Source: Pseudomonas sp. GD03944 (GTDB lineage Bacteria; Pseudomonadota; Gammaproteobacteria; Pseudomonadales; Pseudomonadaceae). Taken from it: a stretch of 64,000 bases of DNA. The notes under the pieces are model-generated. The model saw nothing but the letters and a program-made list of their open reading frames with translations, was not told the origin of the DNA and searched no databases. Position 1 is the first letter of the stretch. Each line of letters begins with the position of its first letter. The position numbers and the translations under genes were made by a program. Where the stretch lies: assembly GCF_029839275.1 (NCBI RefSeq), contig NZ_JAOCAH010000003.1, forward strand, positions 124,001 through 188,000, written 5' to 3'. Shown here piece after piece: positions 47,742 through 55,943 of the stretch.

Positions 47742-48947
47742 TCAGTGGCCGACCACCAGGCGGCTGTCGCCGCTGCTCTCCGGCAGCGGGTTGCGGCGGT
47801 CCAGGTGGCCGCTCAGGGCAGTCAGGGCGAAGGCGCCCAGCACCACCAGCGCGCCGATCCAGGCGGTGTGGATCAGCCCCAGGTGGGTGACGATCAGGCC
47901 GCCCGCCCAGGCGCCGATGGCAATGCCCAGGTTGAACGCGGCGATGTTCAGGCCCGATGCAACATCGACCGCATGGGGGGTGTGATGTTCAGCCTGGCGC
48001 ACCACGTACAGTTGCAACCCCGGCACGTTGCCGAAGGCCACCGCGCCCCAGAGCAGCACGGTACCCAGCGCCAGCCACGGGTTGTGGGCGGTGAAGGTGA
48101 GCAGGAGCAGCACCCCGGCCAGCAGCAGGAAAATCAGCTTCAGGGCGCGGATCGGGCCGTGGCGGTCTGCCAGCTTGCCGCCCCAGATGTTGCCGACCGC
48201 CACCGACACGCCATAGACCAGCAGTACCAGGCTGACGCTGCCGGCGCTGAAGCCGGAGATGTCCTGGAGGATCGGCGCGAGGAAGGTGAAGGCAATGAAG
48301 GTGCCGCCGTAGCCGATCGCCGTCATCGCATACACCAGCAGCAGGCGCGGCTGCTTGAGCACCTGCAGTTGCTGCAGCACCGAGGCCGGCGTGTTGTGTT
48401 GGATGGTCTTCGGCACATACAGCAGGCTGCCGATGAAGGCGATCACACCCAGGGCGGACACCGCCAGGAAGGTCTCGCGCCAGCCGAACTGCTGGCCGAT
48501 GAAGGTGCCCAGGGGCACGCCGGTGACCAGGGCCACGGTCAAGCCGGTGAACATGATGGCGATGGCGCTCGCGGCTTTCTCCTTGGGTACCAGGCTGGTG
48601 GCGATGGTCGAGCCGATGGAGAAGAACACGCCGTGGGCCAGGCCGGTGACCAGGCGGGCGGCGATCAGCGACTCATAGCCGGGCGCCTGCCAGGCCAGCA
48701 GGTTGCCCAGGGTGAACAGCACCATCAGGCCGAGCAACAGGGCCTTGCGCGGGACCTTGCCGGTGAGGGCGGTGAGCACCGGGGCGCCGACGGCGACCCC
48801 CAGGGCATACAGGCTGACCAGCAGGCCGGCGGACGGCAGGCTGACGCCCAGGTCGGCGGCGATGGTCGGGATCAGGCCGACGATGACGAACTCGGTGGTA
48901 CCGATGGCGAAGGCGCTCAGGGTCAGCGCCAGCAGGGCAATGGGCAT
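47742..48947 (-). CDS. MFS transporter, AraJ/YdhP-like
   Basis: 400 residues with 12 membrane segments. The N-terminal LSAFAIGTTEFVIVGLIPTIAADLGVSLPSAGLLVS pattern marks the DHA1 family branch with AraJ, YdhP and sugar/drug efflux carriers. GGAG lies 8 bases before the chosen ATG. It is divergent from a LysR gene, the usual layout for a regulator and the efflux carrier it controls. Substrate unknown. Confidence 0.9.
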   Translation of the reverse strand: MPIALLALTLSAFAIGTTEFVIVGLIPTIAADLGVSLPSAGLLVSLYALGVAVGAPVLTALTGKVPRKALLLGLMVLFTLGNLLAWQAPGYESLIAARLVTGLAHGVFFSIGSTIATSLVPKEKAASAIAIMFTGLTVALVTGVPLGTFIGQQFGWRETFLAVSALGVIAFIGSLLYVPKTIQHNTPASVLQQLQVLKQPRLLLVYAMTAIGYGGTFIAFTFLAPILQDISGFSAGSVSLVLLVYGVSVAVGNIWGGKLADRHGPIRALKLIFLLLAGVLLLLTFTAHNPWLALGTVLLWGAVAFGNVPGLQLYVVRQAEHHTPHAVDVASGLNIAAFNLGIAIGAWAGGLIVTHLGLIHTAWIGALVVLGAFALTALSGHLDRRNPLPESSGDSRLVVGH

Positions 48948-48997
48948 GGGATGCGCTCCAGTGAAGGGGAATGGTGCGCAGTCTCCTGGGATCACTC

Positions 48998-49023
48998 GTG
49001 CCGAAAAATAGGGTTCTCGGCAC
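48998..49023. promoter_or_regulatory. Perfect dyad GTGCCGA-N12-TCGGCAC in the MFS/LysR divergent region
   Basis: Seven-bp half-sites, 24 bases before the LysR start and about 50 before the MFS start. It is a good candidate for the LysR-family binding site. A TAATAT hexamer at 49036-49041 could be the LysR -10, which would make that mRNA nearly leaderless; no ribosome binding site is visible before its ATG. Confidence 0.55.
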
Positions 49024-49047
49024 AAGATATTTGACTAATATGCACGA

Positions 49048-49947
49048 ATGAAAACAACCCTCGATGAATTGCTGGCTTTCGTCAGCGTGGTGGACAGTGG
49101 CTCGATCAGCGCCGCCGCCGAACAGCTGGCCCAGACCGCCTCCGGCGTCAGCCGCGCGCTCAGCCGCCTGGAAGAAAAGCTCGACGTCACCTTGCTGCGC
49201 CGCACCACGCGCCGCCTGGAGCTGACCGAGGAGGGCGAGGTGTTCCTGGCCCAGGCGCGGCGCATCCTTGCCAGCGTCGAAGAGGCCGAGGAGCAGATCG
49301 CCGTGCGTCGCCAGGCCCCGGCCGGGCGCTTGCGCATCAACACCGCCTCGCCCTTCATGCTGCATGTGATCGTGCCGATGATCGGTGAATTTCGCGCCCT
49401 GTACCCGCAGATCGAACTGGAGCTGTACAGCGACGACCGCATCATCGACCTGCTGGAACGGCGCACCGACCTGGCCATCCGCATCGGCACGCTGCCCGAT
49501 TCCAGCCTGCACGCCCGGCCGCTGTGCCACAGCCGGCGACGGGTGCTGGCCAGCCCGGCCTACCTGGCCCGCCATGGCACGCCGACCCGCACCGAGGAGT
49601 TGGCCGGGCACAGCCTGATCGGCTTCACCGAGCCCGACAGCCTCAACGAATGGCCGCTGCGTCATGCTCTCGGCGAGCGCTGGCGAATCACCCCGAGCCT
49701 GCGCGTCTCCAGCGGCGACACCATGCGCGAGCTGGCGCTGGCCGACCAGGGCATGGTCTGCCTCTCGGACTTCATGACCGACGCCGACCGCGCCAGCGGT
49801 GCCCTGGTGGAGGTGTTGCCGGAGCAGCGGGTGGAGGTGCGTCAGCCGGTGCATGCGGTGTACTACCGCAACACCGCCCTGGCGTCGCGCATCACCTGCT
49901 TCCTCGACTTTCTCAGTGCGCGGCTACCCCACAACCCGCGGGCCTGA
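49048..49947 (+). CDS. LysR family transcriptional regulator
   Basis: 299 residues, standard length. The N-terminal winged helix (1-60) reads LLAFVSVVDSGSISAAAEQLAQTASGVSRALSRLEEKLDVTLLRRTTRRLELTEEG, followed by the effector-binding domain from about residue 90 (GRLRINTASPFMLHVIVPMI). It belongs to the large DhcR/AaeR-like branch without a named ligand. It probably controls the divergent MFS carrier. Confidence 0.92.
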   Translation: MKTTLDELLAFVSVVDSGSISAAAEQLAQTASGVSRALSRLEEKLDVTLLRRTTRRLELTEEGEVFLAQARRILASVEEAEEQIAVRRQAPAGRLRINTASPFMLHVIVPMIGEFRALYPQIELELYSDDRIIDLLERRTDLAIRIGTLPDSSLHARPLCHSRRRVLASPAYLARHGTPTRTEELAGHSLIGFTEPDSLNEWPLRHALGERWRITPSLRVSSGDTMRELALADQGMVCLSDFMTDADRASGALVEVLPEQRVEVRQPVHAVYYRNTALASRITCFLDFLSARLPHNPRA

Positions 49948-50011
49948 GACGGTTCTGCGGTGCTGGCGGCGCTAGGTGGCTTCTCTTTGTGCGGCGCTGG
50001 CGGTAGGCTGA

Positions 50012-50032
50012 ACCCCGTAGTCACTACGGAGT
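50012..50032 (+). promoter_or_regulatory. MerR-type operator overlapping the MerR gene's ribosome binding site
   Basis: CCGTAGT-C-ACTACGG is a perfect 15-bp dyad, extended on both sides by an AC/GT pair. It closely resembles operators of metal-sensing MerR regulators (CadR/PbrR/ZntR type). CTGAAC at 50008-50013 would be the -35 with the long 19-base spacer of such promoters; the -10 position (GAGACC) is poor. The GGAG ribosome binding site is inside the dyad. Confidence 0.65.
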
Positions 50033-50038
50033 GAGACC

Positions 50039-50473
50039 ATGGGCAAGCCGATGACCATCAGCGCCTTGAGCCGTGAGAGCGGCGTCAACCTGGAAACCAT
50101 TCGCTTCTACGAGCGCAGCGAGCTGCTGCCGGCGCCCAAGCGCAGCGCCTCGGGCTACCGCCACTACGACGACGTGGACATTCGCCGCGTTCGCTTCATC
50201 CGCCGGGGCCGCGAGCTGGGGTTCAGCCTGGAAGAAATTCGCACCTTGCTCGGGTTGGCGAGTCAACCGCAGAGCTCCTGCGCGGAGGCCGACCAACTGG
50301 TGCAGGAGCACCTGCAGGCCATTGAGGCGCGGATTCGCGACCTGCAATCGATGAAAGCCGAGCTGAGCAAGCTGGCCGGCTGCAGCAGCGAACACGCCGA
50401 ACACTGCCGCCTGCTGGAAGCGCTGGACAACCGGCACTGCTGCCTGCCAGCCGACGCGTTGCCCGCTTCCTGA
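50039..50473 (+). CDS. MerR family regulator, metal-sensing type
   Basis: 144 residues. The N-terminal winged helix has the signature TISALSRESGVNLETIRFYERSELLPAPKRSASGYRHYDD, followed by the dimer helix. Cys81, Cys115 and Cys123 lie at nearly the spacing of the metal ligands in MerR/ZntR proteins, and Cys134-Cys135 end the protein. A soft or borderline metal such as Hg, Zn, Cd or Pb is therefore probable; the metal cannot be named. No metal efflux or reductase gene is adjacent, so it is an orphan here. An in-frame ATG at 50051 is an alternative start. Confidence 0.85.
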   Translation: MGKPMTISALSRESGVNLETIRFYERSELLPAPKRSASGYRHYDDVDIRRVRFIRRGRELGFSLEEIRTLLGLASQPQSSCAEADQLVQEHLQAIEARIRDLQSMKAELSKLAGCSSEHAEHCRLLEALDNRHCCLPADALPAS

Positions 50474-50480
50474 GTGTTTG

Positions 50481-50495
50481 TTGTTTTTACTACAA
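50481..50495. promoter_or_regulatory. HexR box before edd
   Basis: TTGT-TTTTACT-ACAA fits the HexR operator consensus TTGT-N7/8-ACAA exactly. HexR represses edd and other Entner-Doudoroff genes and is released by 2-keto-3-deoxy-6-phosphogluconate. It is 95 bases before the edd start. Confidence 0.7.
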
Positions 50496-50542
50496 ATGCC
50501 CCGTTTTCCGGCTGGAGTTTTCCGATTTGCGGTGGCAGTATT

Positions 50543-50557
50543 TTGTTTTAACTATAA
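50543..50557. promoter_or_regulatory. Second, degenerate HexR-like box overlapping a possible -10
   Basis: TTGT-TTTAACT-ATAA differs from the consensus by one base in the second half. It shares 14 of 18 positions with the first box, which begins 62 bases upstream. TATAAA at 50553-50558 could be the edd -10, so binding here would block transcription. Confidence 0.5.
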
Positions 50558-50590
50558 AAATACGGCGTTACCTAGCCTGGAGTCGATAGC

Positions 50591-52417
50591 ATGCATCCTC
50601 GTGTCCTTGAGGTCACCGACCGCCTGATCGCCCGCAGCCGGGCTACCCGTGAACGCTACCTGGCGATGATCCACGCCGCCGCCAGTGAAGGCCCGCAGCG
50701 CGGCAAGCTGCAATGCGCCAACTTCGCCCACGGCGTGGCAGGGTGCGGCAGCGAGGACAAGCAGACCCTGCGCCTGATGAACGCCGCCAACGTGGCCATC
50801 GTCTCCGCCTACAACGACATGCTCTCGGCGCACCAGCCCTACGAGCGCTTTCCCGACCAGATCAAACAGGCCCTGCGCGACGTCGGCTCGGTCGGCCAGT
50901 TCGCCGGCGGCGTGCCCGCCATGTGTGACGGCGTGACCCAGGGCGAGCCGGGCATGGAGCTGGGCATCGCCAGCCGCGAAGTGATCGCCATGTCCACCGC
51001 CGTGGCGCTGTCGCACAACATGTTCGACGCCGCGCTGATGCTCGGCATCTGCGACAAGATCGTGCCCGGCCTGTTGATGGGCGCGCTGCGCTTCGGCCAC
51101 CTGCCGACCCTGTTCGTCCCGGCCGGCCCCATGCCGTCCGGGCTGTCGAACAAGGAAAAGGCCGACGTGCGCCAGCGCTACGCCGAAGGCAAGGCCAGCC
51201 GTGACGAGCTGCTGGCCGCGGAAATGGCGGCCTACCACAGCCCCGGCACCTGCACCTTCTACGGCACCGCCAACACCAATCAGTTGCTGATGGAGGTCAT
51301 GGGCCTGCACTTGCCGGGCGCGTCCTTCGTCAACCCGAACACGCCGCTGCGCGATGCCCTGACCCAGGAGGCGGCGCATCAGATCACCCGCCTGACCAAA
51401 CAGAGCGGGCAGTTCATGCCGCTGGGCGAAATCGTCGACGAGCGTTGCCTGGTCAACTCCATCGTCGCCCTGAACGCCACCGGCGGCTCGACCAACCACA
51501 CCCTGCACATGCCGGCTATCGCCCAGGCGGCAGGCATCCAGCTGACCTGGCAGGACATGGCCGACCTGTCGGAAGTCGTGCCGACCATGGCCCACGTCTA
51601 CCCGAACGGCAAATCCGACATCAACCACTTCCAGGCGGCCGGCGGCATGGCGTTCCTGATCCGCGAGCTGCTCGACGCCGGGCTGCTGCACGAGAACGTC
51701 AACACCGTGGCCGGCCACGGCCTCAGCCGCTACACCCGTGAACCGTTCCTGGAGGACGGCAAGCTGGTGTGGCGCGACGGCCCGACCACCAGCCTGGAAG
51801 AAAGCGTGCTGCGCCCGGTGGCCCGCGCGTTTTCGCCGGAAGGCGGCCTGCGCCTGATGGAAGGCAACCTCGGCCGCGGGGTGATGAAGGTGTCGGCGGT
51901 GGCGCTCGAGCACCAGGTGGTCGAAGCACCGGCCCGGGTGTTCCAGGACCAGCAGGAACTGGCCGATGCCTTCAAGGCTGGCGAGCTGGAGCGGGATTTC
52001 GTGGCGGTGATGCGCTTCCAGGGGCCGCGCAGTAACGGCATGCCCGAGCTGCACAAGATGACCCCGTTCCTTGGCGTGCTGCAGGACCGCGGCTTCAAGG
52101 TGGCGCTGGTCACCGACGGGCGCATGTCCGGTGCGTCGGGCAAGATCCCGGCGGCCATCCACGTCTGCCCCGAAGCCCACGACGGCGGCCCGCTGGCCCG
52201 GGTGCGTGACGGCGACATCATTCGGGTCGACGGCCAGAAGGGTGAGCTGCGCGTGTTGGTGGACGATCAGGAACTGGCCGCGCGCGAACTTGCGCCCGGC
52301 CTGCAGGACAGTGGTGTCGGCTGCGGCCGCGAACTGTTCGGTTTCATGCGCCAGGCCTTCAGCTCGGCCGAGCAGGGCGCCAGCGCCTTCACCCACAACT
52401 TGGAAGCGCTGAAGTGA
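50591..52417 (+). CDS. edd: Phosphogluconate dehydratase
   Basis: 608 residues, normal length. IlvD/Edd family with a labile [4Fe-4S] cluster; the conserved Cys112 (AMCDGVTQG), Cys154 ([10 protein letters not shown]) and Cys221 ([13 protein letters not shown]) are the probable ligands. [17 protein letters not shown] is the C-terminal family signature. It converts 6-phosphogluconate to 2-keto-3-deoxy-6-phosphogluconate. The gene is the first of edd-glk-gltR-gtrS, with GTGA overlap to glk. Control by HexR is likely from the upstream boxes. Confidence 0.97.
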   Translation: MHPRVLEVTDRLIARSRATRERYLAMIHAAASEGPQRGKLQCANFAHGVAGCGSEDKQTLRLMNAANVAIVSAYNDMLSAHQPYERFPDQIKQALRDVGSVGQFAGGVPAMCDGVTQGEPGMELGIASREVIAMSTAVALSHNMFDAALMLGICDKIVPGLLMGALRFGHLPTLFVPAGPMPSGLSNKEKADVRQRYAEGKASRDELLAAEMAAYHSPGTCTFYGTANTNQLLMEVMGLHLPGASFVNPNTPLRDALTQEAAHQITRLTKQSGQFMPLGEIVDERCLVNSIVALNATGGSTNHTLHMPAIAQAAGIQLTWQDMADLSEVVPTMAHVYPNGKSDINHFQAAGGMAFLIRELLDAGLLHENVNTVAGHGLSRYTREPFLEDGKLVWRDGPTTSLEESVLRPVARAFSPEGGLRLMEGNLGRGVMKVSAVALEHQVVEAPARVFQDQQELADAFKAGELERDFVAVMRFQGPRSNGMPELHKMTPFLGVLQDRGFKVALVTDGRMSGASGKIPAAIHVCPEAHDGGPLARVRDGDIIRVDGQKGELRVLVDDQELAARELAPGLQDSGVGCGRELFGFMRQAFSSAEQGASAFTHNLEALK

Positions 52418-53376
52418 AGCTGGCGCTGGTTGGCGACATCGGTGGCACCAACGCACGCTTCGCGCTGTGGCGTGATGACCAGCTGGAGGCGGTGCAGGTC
52501 CTGGCCACGGCCGACTTTTCCGGTCCCGAGCAGGCGATCGCCGCCTACCTGGAGGCCCAGGGTTTGCCACTGGGGTCCATCGGCTCGGTGTGCCTGGCCT
52601 GCGCCGGGCCGGTCAGCGGCGACCTGTTCCGCTTCACCAACAACCACTGGCGCATCAGCCGTGCGGCGTTCTGCGAGACCTTGCAGGTCGACGAACTGCT
52701 GCTGATCAACGACTTCTCCGCCATGGCCCTGGGCATGACCCGGGTGCGTGATGACGAGCGGGTGCAGGTGTGCCCGGGCGAGGCCCAGGCGGACCGCCCG
52801 GCCGTGGTGATCGGCGCCGGCACCGGCCTGGGTGTCGGCACCCTGCTGGCGCTGCCCGATGGACGCTGGATGGCGTTGCCGGGCGAGGGCGGGCATGTCG
52901 ACCTGCCGATCGGCAGCCCACGCGAGGCTGCTCTCTGGCAGGTGCTGCATCACCAGCTGGGCCATGTGCGCGCCGAAGACGTGCTCAGCGGCAATGGCCT
53001 GCTGGCGCTGTACCGAGCAATCTGTGCCCTGGATGGCCACCACCCGGACCACGCCACCCCAGCGGAAATCACCGCCGCCGGCTTGGCCGGCGAGCGCATC
53101 GCCGCCGAGGTGCTGGAGCAATTCAGCTGCTGGCTGGGTCGCGCCGCCGGCAACAACGTGCTGACCCTGGGTGCGCGGGGCGGGGTGTACATCGTCGGCG
53201 GGGTGGTGCCGCGTTTTGCCGAGCGTTTTCTGAGCAGCGGATTTGCCAAGAGCTTCAGCGACAAGGGCTGCATGAGCGAATACTTTGAAGGCATCCCGGT
53301 GTGGCTGGTGACGGCCGAGTACCCGGGGCTGATGGGGGCCGGCGTGGCCCTACAACAGGCCTTGGCACAGCGCTGA
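52414..53376 (+). CDS. glk: Glucokinase
   Basis: 320 residues of the bacterial glucokinase family. The N-terminal phosphate-binding loop is [13 protein letters not shown], followed by [10 protein letters not shown] with the catalytic Asp, [12 protein letters not shown] and [10 protein letters not shown]. It phosphorylates imported glucose with ATP. The start is GTG and overlaps the edd stop by four bases (GTGA), so it is translated by coupling. Located for immediate use of GtsABCD-imported glucose. Confidence 0.95.
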   Translation: MKLALVGDIGGTNARFALWRDDQLEAVQVLATADFSGPEQAIAAYLEAQGLPLGSIGSVCLACAGPVSGDLFRFTNNHWRISRAAFCETLQVDELLLINDFSAMALGMTRVRDDERVQVCPGEAQADRPAVVIGAGTGLGVGTLLALPDGRWMALPGEGGHVDLPIGSPREAALWQVLHHQLGHVRAEDVLSGNGLLALYRAICALDGHHPDHATPAEITAAGLAGERIAAEVLEQFSCWLGRAAGNNVLTLGARGGVYIVGGVVPRFAERFLSSGFAKSFSDKGCMSEYFEGIPVWLVTAEYPGLMGAGVALQQALAQR

Positions 53377-53496
53377 GACCTGTCTACGATCTGCTGCGCG
53401 TCGACACTGCGACGTCGCGGCGGGTGCCAGCGTAGAGCCATCGACGGTGTCTTCATGGACGCGTCGACGGAACCACCACAACAAGGACGGCGGACG

Positions 53497-54231
53497 ATGA
53501 GCCAGCCCGGAAAGTCGATTCTGCTGGTCGATGACGACCAGGAGATTCGTGAACTGCTGAATACCTACCTGAGCCGTGCCGGCTTCCAGGTGCGCGCCGT
53601 CGCCGACGGTGCCGGCTTCCGCCAGAGCCTGTGCGCGGAGCAGGCCGACCTGGTGATTCTCGATGTGATGTTGCCCGACGAGGACGGTTTCAGCCTCTGT
53701 CGCTGGGTGCGCGAGCACCAGCGTTTCGCCCAGGTGCCGGTGATCATGCTCACCGCCAGCTCCGATGAAGCCGACCGGGTGATCGGCCTGGAGCTGGGCG
53801 CCGACGATTACCTGGGCAAGCCGTTCAGCCCCCGCGAACTGCTGGCGCGGATCAAGGCCCTGCTGCGCCGGGTGCAGTTCACCCAGGAGCGCGGCGGCGA
53901 AGTGCTGGCCTTCGACGACTGGCGGCTGGACATGGTCAGCCACCGGCTGTTCCACCGCGACGGCGAGGAAGTGATCCTCTCCGGTGCGGATTTCGCCCTG
54001 CTCAAGCTGTTCCTCGACCACCCGCAGCAGATCCTCGACCGCGACACCATCGGCAATGCCACCCGCGGCCGTGAAGTGATGCCGCTCGAGCGCATCGTCG
54101 ACATGGCCGTGAGTCGCCTGCGTCAGCGCCTGCGTGACACCGAGAAACCGGCACGGCTGATCCGCACCGTGCGTGGCAGTGGCTATCAACTGGCGGCGGC
54201 GGTCACTGCGCACGTGGGCGATGCACGCTAA
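53497..54231 (+). CDS. gltR: OmpR-family response regulator of glucose uptake
   Basis: 244 residues. Receiver domain (about 5-118) with acidic pocket VDDDQE, phosphoacceptor Asp56 (LVILDVMLPDEDG) and Lys in LGKPFSPREL. Winged-helix DNA-binding domain (about 135-235) with LRQRLRDTEKPARLIRTVRGSGYQL. It matches GltR/GltR-2, partner of the sensor GtrS, which controls glucose transport and early catabolic genes. AAGGA stands 9 bases before ATG. It overlaps gtrS by 11 bases. Confidence 0.94.
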   Translation: MSQPGKSILLVDDDQEIRELLNTYLSRAGFQVRAVADGAGFRQSLCAEQADLVILDVMLPDEDGFSLCRWVREHQRFAQVPVIMLTASSDEADRVIGLELGADDYLGKPFSPRELLARIKALLRRVQFTQERGGEVLAFDDWRLDMVSHRLFHRDGEEVILSGADFALLKLFLDHPQQILDRDTIGNATRGREVMPLERIVDMAVSRLRQRLRDTEKPARLIRTVRGSGYQLAAAVTAHVGDAR

Positions 54232-55678
54232 GCGGCGGCGCTGGCTGCCGGTGCCGCGCTCGCTGCTCGGGCGCATGTTGCTGCTGACCCTGCTGGCGGT
54301 GTTGGCGGCCCAGGCGCTGTCCAGCGCCATCTGGCTGTCGCAGCTGCGTGCCACCCAGCTTGAAGGTCTGGTCACCACCGCCCGCAGCCTGGCCCATTCG
54401 ATGTCGGCCAGCGTGCGTTACTTCCGCTCGCTGCCGGTGGCCTATCGGCCGCTGGTGCTCGACCAGTTGCGCAGCATGGGCGGCACGCGTTTCGTGGTCA
54501 GCCTCAACGACCGCCCGTTGCAGATGCGTCTGCTGCCGGTGACGCCGCGCAAGCAGGCGGTGGTGGACGCGGTGGGCGAGGTGCTGCGTCACTCTCTCGG
54601 CGATGCGGCGGACATCTCCGTGACCTTCGTCAGCCCGGACGACCTGCGCATCTTCAACGGCGGTCTGAAACTCGACGAGCTGCCGCGTTCCTGGGCGCAC
54701 TACGCGCTGACCCTGGAACCAGTCAATCCGCCGGTGCTGGTCACCCAGATCCAGCTGGCGCCCGGAGAATGGCTGTATATCGCCTCGTTGCTGCCGGAGC
54801 CCTACACCAGCCTGGAGGAGCCGATCCTGCCGGCCCAGCAGCTGTGGTTCATTCTGCTCACCAGTGGCTTCCTGCTGCTGTTCATCGGCCTGCTGGTGCA
54901 CTTGCAGAGCCGGCCGCTCAAGCGCCTGGCGCGGGCGGCGCGGCACATGTCGCTGGGCGCCGAAGTGGAGCCGGTGGAAGAGGGCGGCGGGCGCGAAGTG
55001 GTCGAGGTGGCCCGGGCGTTCAACGCCATGCGCGAACGCATCAGCCGTTACCTGACCGAGCGCGCCCAGCTGTTCAGTGCGATTTCCCATGACCTGCGCA
55101 CGCCGATCACCCGCCTGCGCCTGCGGGTCGAGCTGCTGGACGACGAGAACCTGCAGACCAAGTTCGGCCGCGACCTGGACGACTTGGAACTGCTGGTGAA
55201 GGGCGCCCTGCAGTGCGTCAAGGACACCGACATCCACGAGAACATCGAGCCGGTGGACCTCAACCACCTGCTGCTTTGCCTGGTGGAGCCGTACCTGGCG
55301 CCGGCGGGCAACGGCCGCGTGACCCTGGACGGCGAAGCGCGCGCCGCCTACCTGGGCAAGCCCCTGGCGCTGCGCCGCTGCATCGGCAACCTGGTGGACA
55401 ACGCCCTCAAGTACGGACAGAACGCCCACCTGCACATCGAGGACGACAACAACGCCTACGTGCTGCACGTCGACGACGAAGGCCCCGGGGTGCCGGAGCA
55501 GCGCCTGGAACAGGTCTTCGAGCCGCACTTCCGCCTGGCCGGGCAGCAGCAGGGCTACGGCCTGGGGTTGGGCATCGCGCGCAACATCGCCCACAGCCAC
55601 GGCGGCGAAGTCAGCCTGCGCAACCTGCGCGAGGGCGGTCTGCGCGTCACCCTGCGCCTGCCGCGCACCCCGGAGTGA
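54221..55678 (+). CDS. gtrS: Sensor histidine kinase of glucose uptake
   Basis: 485 residues. TM1 about 17-40, a periplasmic sensor domain (about 41-205), TM2 about 207-227, HAMP, HisKA with His290 in FSAISHDLRTPITRLR, and HATPase with N-box CIGNLVDNALKYG and glycine-rich GYGLGLGIARNIAHSHGG. In P. aeruginosa GtrS binds 2-ketogluconate and 6-phosphogluconate and signals to GltR (established knowledge). The start at MHAKRRRW lies inside the gltR end. Confidence 0.93.
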   Translation: MHAKRRRWLPVPRSLLGRMLLLTLLAVLAAQALSSAIWLSQLRATQLEGLVTTARSLAHSMSASVRYFRSLPVAYRPLVLDQLRSMGGTRFVVSLNDRPLQMRLLPVTPRKQAVVDAVGEVLRHSLGDAADISVTFVSPDDLRIFNGGLKLDELPRSWAHYALTLEPVNPPVLVTQIQLAPGEWLYIASLLPEPYTSLEEPILPAQQLWFILLTSGFLLLFIGLLVHLQSRPLKRLARAARHMSLGAEVEPVEEGGGREVVEVARAFNAMRERISRYLTERAQLFSAISHDLRTPITRLRLRVELLDDENLQTKFGRDLDDLELLVKGALQCVKDTDIHENIEPVDLNHLLLCLVEPYLAPAGNGRVTLDGEARAAYLGKPLALRRCIGNLVDNALKYGQNAHLHIEDDNNAYVLHVDDEGPGVPEQRLEQVFEPHFRLAGQQQGYGLGLGIARNIAHSHGGEVSLRNLREGGLRVTLRLPRTPE

Positions 55679-55680
55679 AT

Positions 55681-55745
55681 GTCACCGGTTGGTGACAAAG
55701 GCGGGCGCTTTCGTTACGTGGCGGTAATGGGGCGCTGGGTAGACT
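55681..55745 (+). promoter_or_regulatory. Candidate GltR-type promoter for the AGE isomerase gene
   Basis: GTNAC half-sites occur at 55681 (GTCAC), 55692 (GTGAC), 55713 (GTTAC within TTCGTTAC) and a related GTAAT at 55724. The steps of 11, 21 and 11 bases match turns of the helix, as OmpR-family regulators require. TAGACT at 55740-55745 would be the -10. The first two sites also form the dyad GTCACC-GGTT-GGTGAC. Confidence 0.5.
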
Positions 55746-55783
55746 CCAGCGACGCCTGCCGGGTGATCGACCGCGGCGCCTGG

Positions 55784-55881
55784 TGGTGGATGAAAAGAGC
55801 GTCATCCACCCTACGGTTCAACAGCCGGTCACGGCGCCCGTGTAGGGTGGATGTCGCTTCACCCATCCACCGTGCGGTTCC
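55784..55881. repeat. GTGGATG-type double hairpin with reversed GTAG/CTAC order
   Basis: GGTGGATGA (55786) pairs with TCATCCACC (55802) and is followed by CTACGG. GTAG (55842) is followed by GGTGGATG, which pairs with CATCCACC at 55864-55871. The parts resemble the 163-165 bp repeats, but here the CTAC tail comes before the GTAG head. If the upstream promoter is real, both hairpins lie in the 5' leader of the AGE isomerase mRNA. Confidence 0.65.
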
Positions 55882-55943
55882 TCCGCTCATTACGTGACCG
55901 GCGCTGTCGTACCCATAACGCCGATCGACAGGGAGCAATAACA

